Shown one piece after another: positions 61,850 through 64,000 of a DNA stretch of 64,000 nucleotides. How positions within the stretch are numbered: position 1 is the first letter of the stretch; the number at the start of each line of letters is the position of its first letter. The DNA is from Nitrospira sp. (GTDB lineage: Bacteria; Nitrospirota; Nitrospiria; Nitrospirales; Nitrospiraceae): contig JAFEBL010000017.1 of the NCBI GenBank assembly GCA_018242665.1, forward strand, positions 62,001 through 126,000. The letters run 5' to 3'. A program made the translations under genes and the position numbers. The notes beneath the pieces are model-generated. The model did not search any database. It saw nothing but the letters and a program-made list of their open reading frames with translations, and was not told the DNA's origin.

Positions 61850-62677
61850 ATGCTTTCCACACATGCCGTGACCGAGAAGATTGTGCGAGCTCGGCAGATT
61901 CTCCGGGAGATGGGCTCGGTGATCGTCGCGTTCTCCGGCGGAGTCGACAGCTCGCTGGTCCTCAAATTGGCCCATGACGAACTGGGCGCGCAGGCCATCG
62001 GCGTGACCGCCGTCTCCCCTACCCTCCCTGCATCCGAATTGGCACTGACGCGGCAACTCGCGACGGAAATCGGCGCACAGCATCGCGTGGTCGAGACGGA
62101 CCAGCTGGAGATCCCCGACTTCGTTCGGAACGATGCCACTCGCTGCTATCACTGCAAAACGGATCTGTACTCCCTGCTCGGCTCGCTCCAGCCCGAGTAC
62201 GGATCGGCCTGTATTGTCGATGGCACCAATATCGACGATTTGGGAGATGATCGACCGGGACTTAGGGCCGCGCGCGAACGTGGAGTCCGCAGCCCCTTGC
62301 TGGAAGCCGGCTTCTCAAAGGCCGACATCCGCGAAGCGGCGCAATTGCTGACGCTCTCAAATTGGGACAAACCTGCCGCGGCGTGCCTCTCATCGCGTGT
62401 GCCGCGCGGCATCACCATCACGCGAAGTACGCTCTCACGCGTCGAGCGTGCAGAAGCAGCCTTGATGGAGGAAGGTTTTCGTCACTGCCGAGTACGGGAC
62501 TACGATGACCTCGCCCGGATCGAACTCGCCGTGGAAGACATGTCGAGAATGCTGGAGGGCGGCCAACGGGAACGGCTGGTGGCAGCCATGAAGGCGGTGG
62601 GCTACCGTTTCGTCACCCTGGACTTAGAAGGGTACCGCCAGGGGGGTGTCAGTCTCCCCCCCGGCAGGATCGATTAG
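61850..62677 (+). CDS. larE: LarE-type sulfur transferase
   Basis: 275 aa. PP-loop SGGVDSS (29-35), RCYHCKTDLYSLL (C99, C102), DGTNIDDLGDDRPGLRAARERGVRSPL, and AACLSSRVPRG with C179. The three cysteines fit the [4Fe-4S]-type LarE, which takes sulfide, rather than the sacrificial-Cys form. It makes the thio groups of the nickel-pincer cofactor. larA, larB and larC are not in the window, so the client enzyme is unknown. Last 4 nt overlap the convergent atpF stop. Confidence 0.93.
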   Translation: MLSTHAVTEKIVRARQILREMGSVIVAFSGGVDSSLVLKLAHDELGAQAIGVTAVSPTLPASELALTRQLATEIGAQHRVVETDQLEIPDFVRNDATRCYHCKTDLYSLLGSLQPEYGSACIVDGTNIDDLGDDRPGLRAARERGVRSPLLEAGFSKADIREAAQLLTLSNWDKPAAACLSSRVPRGITITRSTLSRVERAEAALMEEGFRHCRVRDYDDLARIELAVEDMSRMLEGGQRERLVAAMKAVGYRFVTLDLEGYRQGGVSLPPGRID

Positions 62678-63183
62678 TTTCGGTGATAGGCCTTCGCGAG
62701 GGCGTCCAGGGCTTCGTCGGCAAGACGGCGATGGTCGCCATCGTTCAATGCGCGCCCGACGACCTTTTCCGCCACCATCATCGCCAACTCCGTCGTCTGT
62801 GAGCGGATGTCCTGCACGGCCTTGCGGCGCTCCGCCTCAATTTCTCGAGTCGCATCGCCTTTGATACGCTCGGCATCCGCGGTCATGCGCTGCTCGTTTT
62901 CGTCCATCATGCGCTGGGCACGGTCTTTTGCCTGGGCCAACAACCCCTCGGCTTCTTTAGCAGCGGCGGCCAGCTTCGCTTCGTATTCTTTGAGCTTGCG
63001 CTCGGCCTCTGTACGATGCCGCTCGGCCTGATCGAGACTGTCCTTGATCTTTTTCTCCCGCTCTTCCAACATGCCCAACAAGCTCGGGAACGCATACTTG
63101 TAGAGCAGAAAGAAGAGGACCCCGAAGGAGAGAATCTCCCAGAAGATCAACGACGAAAAGAAATGTGATTCAAATTGAGGCAT
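62674..63183 (-). CDS. atpF: ATP synthase F0 subunit b
   Basis: 169 aa. N-terminal membrane helix (about 9-30: SSLIFWEILSFGVLFFLLYKYAF) and a long dimerising helix (EREKKIKDSLDQAERHRTEAERKLKEYEAKLAAAAKEAEGLL...) to the end. Peripheral stalk of F1F0. Last gene of the atpB-atpE-atpF series; 74 bp after atpE. Confidence 0.95.
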   Translation of the reverse strand: MPQFESHFFSSLIFWEILSFGVLFFLLYKYAFPSLLGMLEEREKKIKDSLDQAERHRTEAERKLKEYEAKLAAAAKEAEGLLAQAKDRAQRMMDENEQRMTADAERIKGDATREIEAERRKAVQDIRSQTTELAMMVAEKVVGRALNDGDHRRLADEALDALAKAYHRN

Positions 63184-63257
63184 AGTCTGTTACCCAAATG
63201 AGTTGAGGGTTCTGAGCCGGGCATGGCCCCAGCATCAAGGCTCGACCGTCGATGCGC

Positions 63258-63488
63258 TTATTTGCGCAAGCCCATGATGATGAACGCAATGACCAGTCCG
63301 TACAAGGCGATGGCTTCGACCAACGCGAAACCGATCCACATGTACTTCCCGACGCGACCTTCCGCTTCCGGCTGCCGAGCCACGGCCTCGATCATTTTTC
63401 CAAAGATGTATCCGATCCCCACGCCGGCTCCGGCAAATCCCGCCGCCGCCAATCCCATACCCACCAACGCTGCTGCTGCTGCATCCAT
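63258..63488 (-). CDS. atpE: ATP synthase F0 subunit c
   Basis: 76 aa hairpin: TM1 AALVGMGLAAAGFAGAGVGIGYIFG, polar loop with RQPEAEG (38-44), TM2 WIGFALVEAIALYGLVIAFIIM with the ion-carrying Glu 58. The residue after Glu is Ala, and no Na+-type Gln/Glu-Thr set is present, so a proton-driven ring is expected. Confidence 0.97.
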   Translation of the reverse strand: MDAAAAALVGMGLAAAGFAGAGVGIGYIFGKMIEAVARQPEAEGRVGKYMWIGFALVEAIALYGLVIAFIIMGLRK

Positions 63489-63522
63489 TGTTTAACCTCT
63501 CCTCCGTTTATAGACAACGAAC

Positions 63523-64000
63523 CTAGTGTGCGTGCTCGCTATGACCGTGCAACGTCACGGCATCCCCTAAATAGACACAGCTCAGCACGGTAAAGATGTA
63601 GGCTTGAATAAAGGCAATGCCGACTTCCAGCCCGTTCATGGCGATCGTAAACGCAAACGGCAACCAGCCGATCAGCAACCCGCCGCTGATCGCCAGGCCG
63701 AATAACACGCCCAGGATGACGTGCCCGGCGGTCATGTTCGCAAACAACCGCACTGCCAACGAGATGGGTCGAGCCAACTGGCTGATCAACTCAATGGGAA
63801 TCATCAATGGCAGGAGCCAACCCGGCGTGCCCGGCGGAACCAGAATACCCAGGAATTTTGCGCCGTGCAGCGAAAAGCCCAGCACCAGACTGAGTCCGTA
63901 AATCCCGACTGCGAACACCGCGGTCACAATAATCTGGCTGGTGACGGTATAGGATCCGGGAATCAAACCCAGCAGATTGGCAAACAAAATGAAGAGGAAC
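63523..64000 (-). CDS. atpB: ATP synthase F0 subunit a, partial (N-terminus beyond window)
   Basis: The C-terminal about 159 residues are present; the frame is open to the window end. It includes the essential Arg in ISQLARPISLAVRLFANMTAGH and the last helices LIGWLPFAFTIAMNGLEVGIAFIQAYIFTVLSCVYLGDAV, then a His-rich tail (HGHSEHAH). Works with the c ring for proton passage. Heads the visible F0 series with atpE 34 bp downstream. Confidence 0.96.
   Translation of the reverse strand, partial: FLFILFANLLGLIPGSYTVTSQIIVTAVFAVGIYGLSLVLGFSLHGAKFLGILVPPGTPGWLLPLMIPIELISQLARPISLAVRLFANMTAGHVILGVLFGLAISGGLLIGWLPFAFTIAMNGLEVGIAFIQAYIFTVLSCVYLGDAVTLHGHSEHAH

Overview
The window looks like a stretch of chromosome from a Gram-negative, roughly 60% GC bacterium, most likely of the genus Nitrospira or a close relative (Nitrospirota). 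The basis is the mix of F-type ATP synthase, HflKC, RNase Y/YmdB, an ArsM-ArsS pair, a bufferin cluster, and many lineage-type lipoproteins and small exported proteins. The assignment is an inference from gene content, not from a marker gene. No tRNA, rRNA, transposase, integrase, prophage or CRISPR array is visible.

Layout. 0-8 kb: YaeQ, a large MscS-type channel, a VF530-fold protein, a charged exported protein, release factor 3 and an SGNH-hydrolase-like membrane protein. 8-13.5 kb: a zinc-ribbon protein, an SF2 helicase, a DEAD-box RNA helicase 1 nt behind pyrophosphatase, and an outer-membrane barrel. 13.8-20.9 kb: a lipoprotein, a Crp/Fnr regulator, a three-TM pYEATS protein, DUF2127, SnoaL-like and GIY-YIG proteins, an AAA-like protein without a P-loop lysine, and a TPR protein. 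21-33 kb: two transporters, then many lipoproteins and secreted proteins, including an uncharacterised lipoprotein/barrel/TPR set at 26.5-29.2 kb, a methyltransferase, TfoX-like, DUF488 and DUF2784.

33.3-42.2 kb is the most interesting part. An ECF sigma/ChrR-like anti-sigma pair is divergent from a lipoprotein truncated haemoglobin. A tiny thioredoxin-fold gene follows. Next, on the minus strand, is a bufferin copper-metallophore operon (small Cys/Met-rich membrane protein, BufA1 precursor, MNIO enzyme BufB, BufC, DoxX) ending at a second Crp/Fnr regulator. Two near-identical Crp-type palindromes (CTGTRA-N6-TTACAG) lie in front of the operon and the thioredoxin-fold gene. Both sit at the spacing expected for class II activation. 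Divergent from the operon are arsM and arsS (organoarsenical/arsenosugar-type chemistry), so this block reads as a metal(loid) and redox-stress island.

42-64 kb is mostly housekeeping: hflK-hflC; a 194-bp full-length palindrome; fhs; an M23 peptidase; cutA; a rhodanese; an epimerase; and the minus-strand series zapB-like, zapA, a candidate 6S-like RNA, rny, ymdB, xseA, xseB, tlyA. These are followed by a Slt-type lytic transglycosylase, rlmN, a catalytic plus non-catalytic M16 peptidase pair, larE, and the F0 genes atpB-atpE-atpF running in from the right edge. The atp series stops against convergent larE, so no F1 gene follows atpF here.
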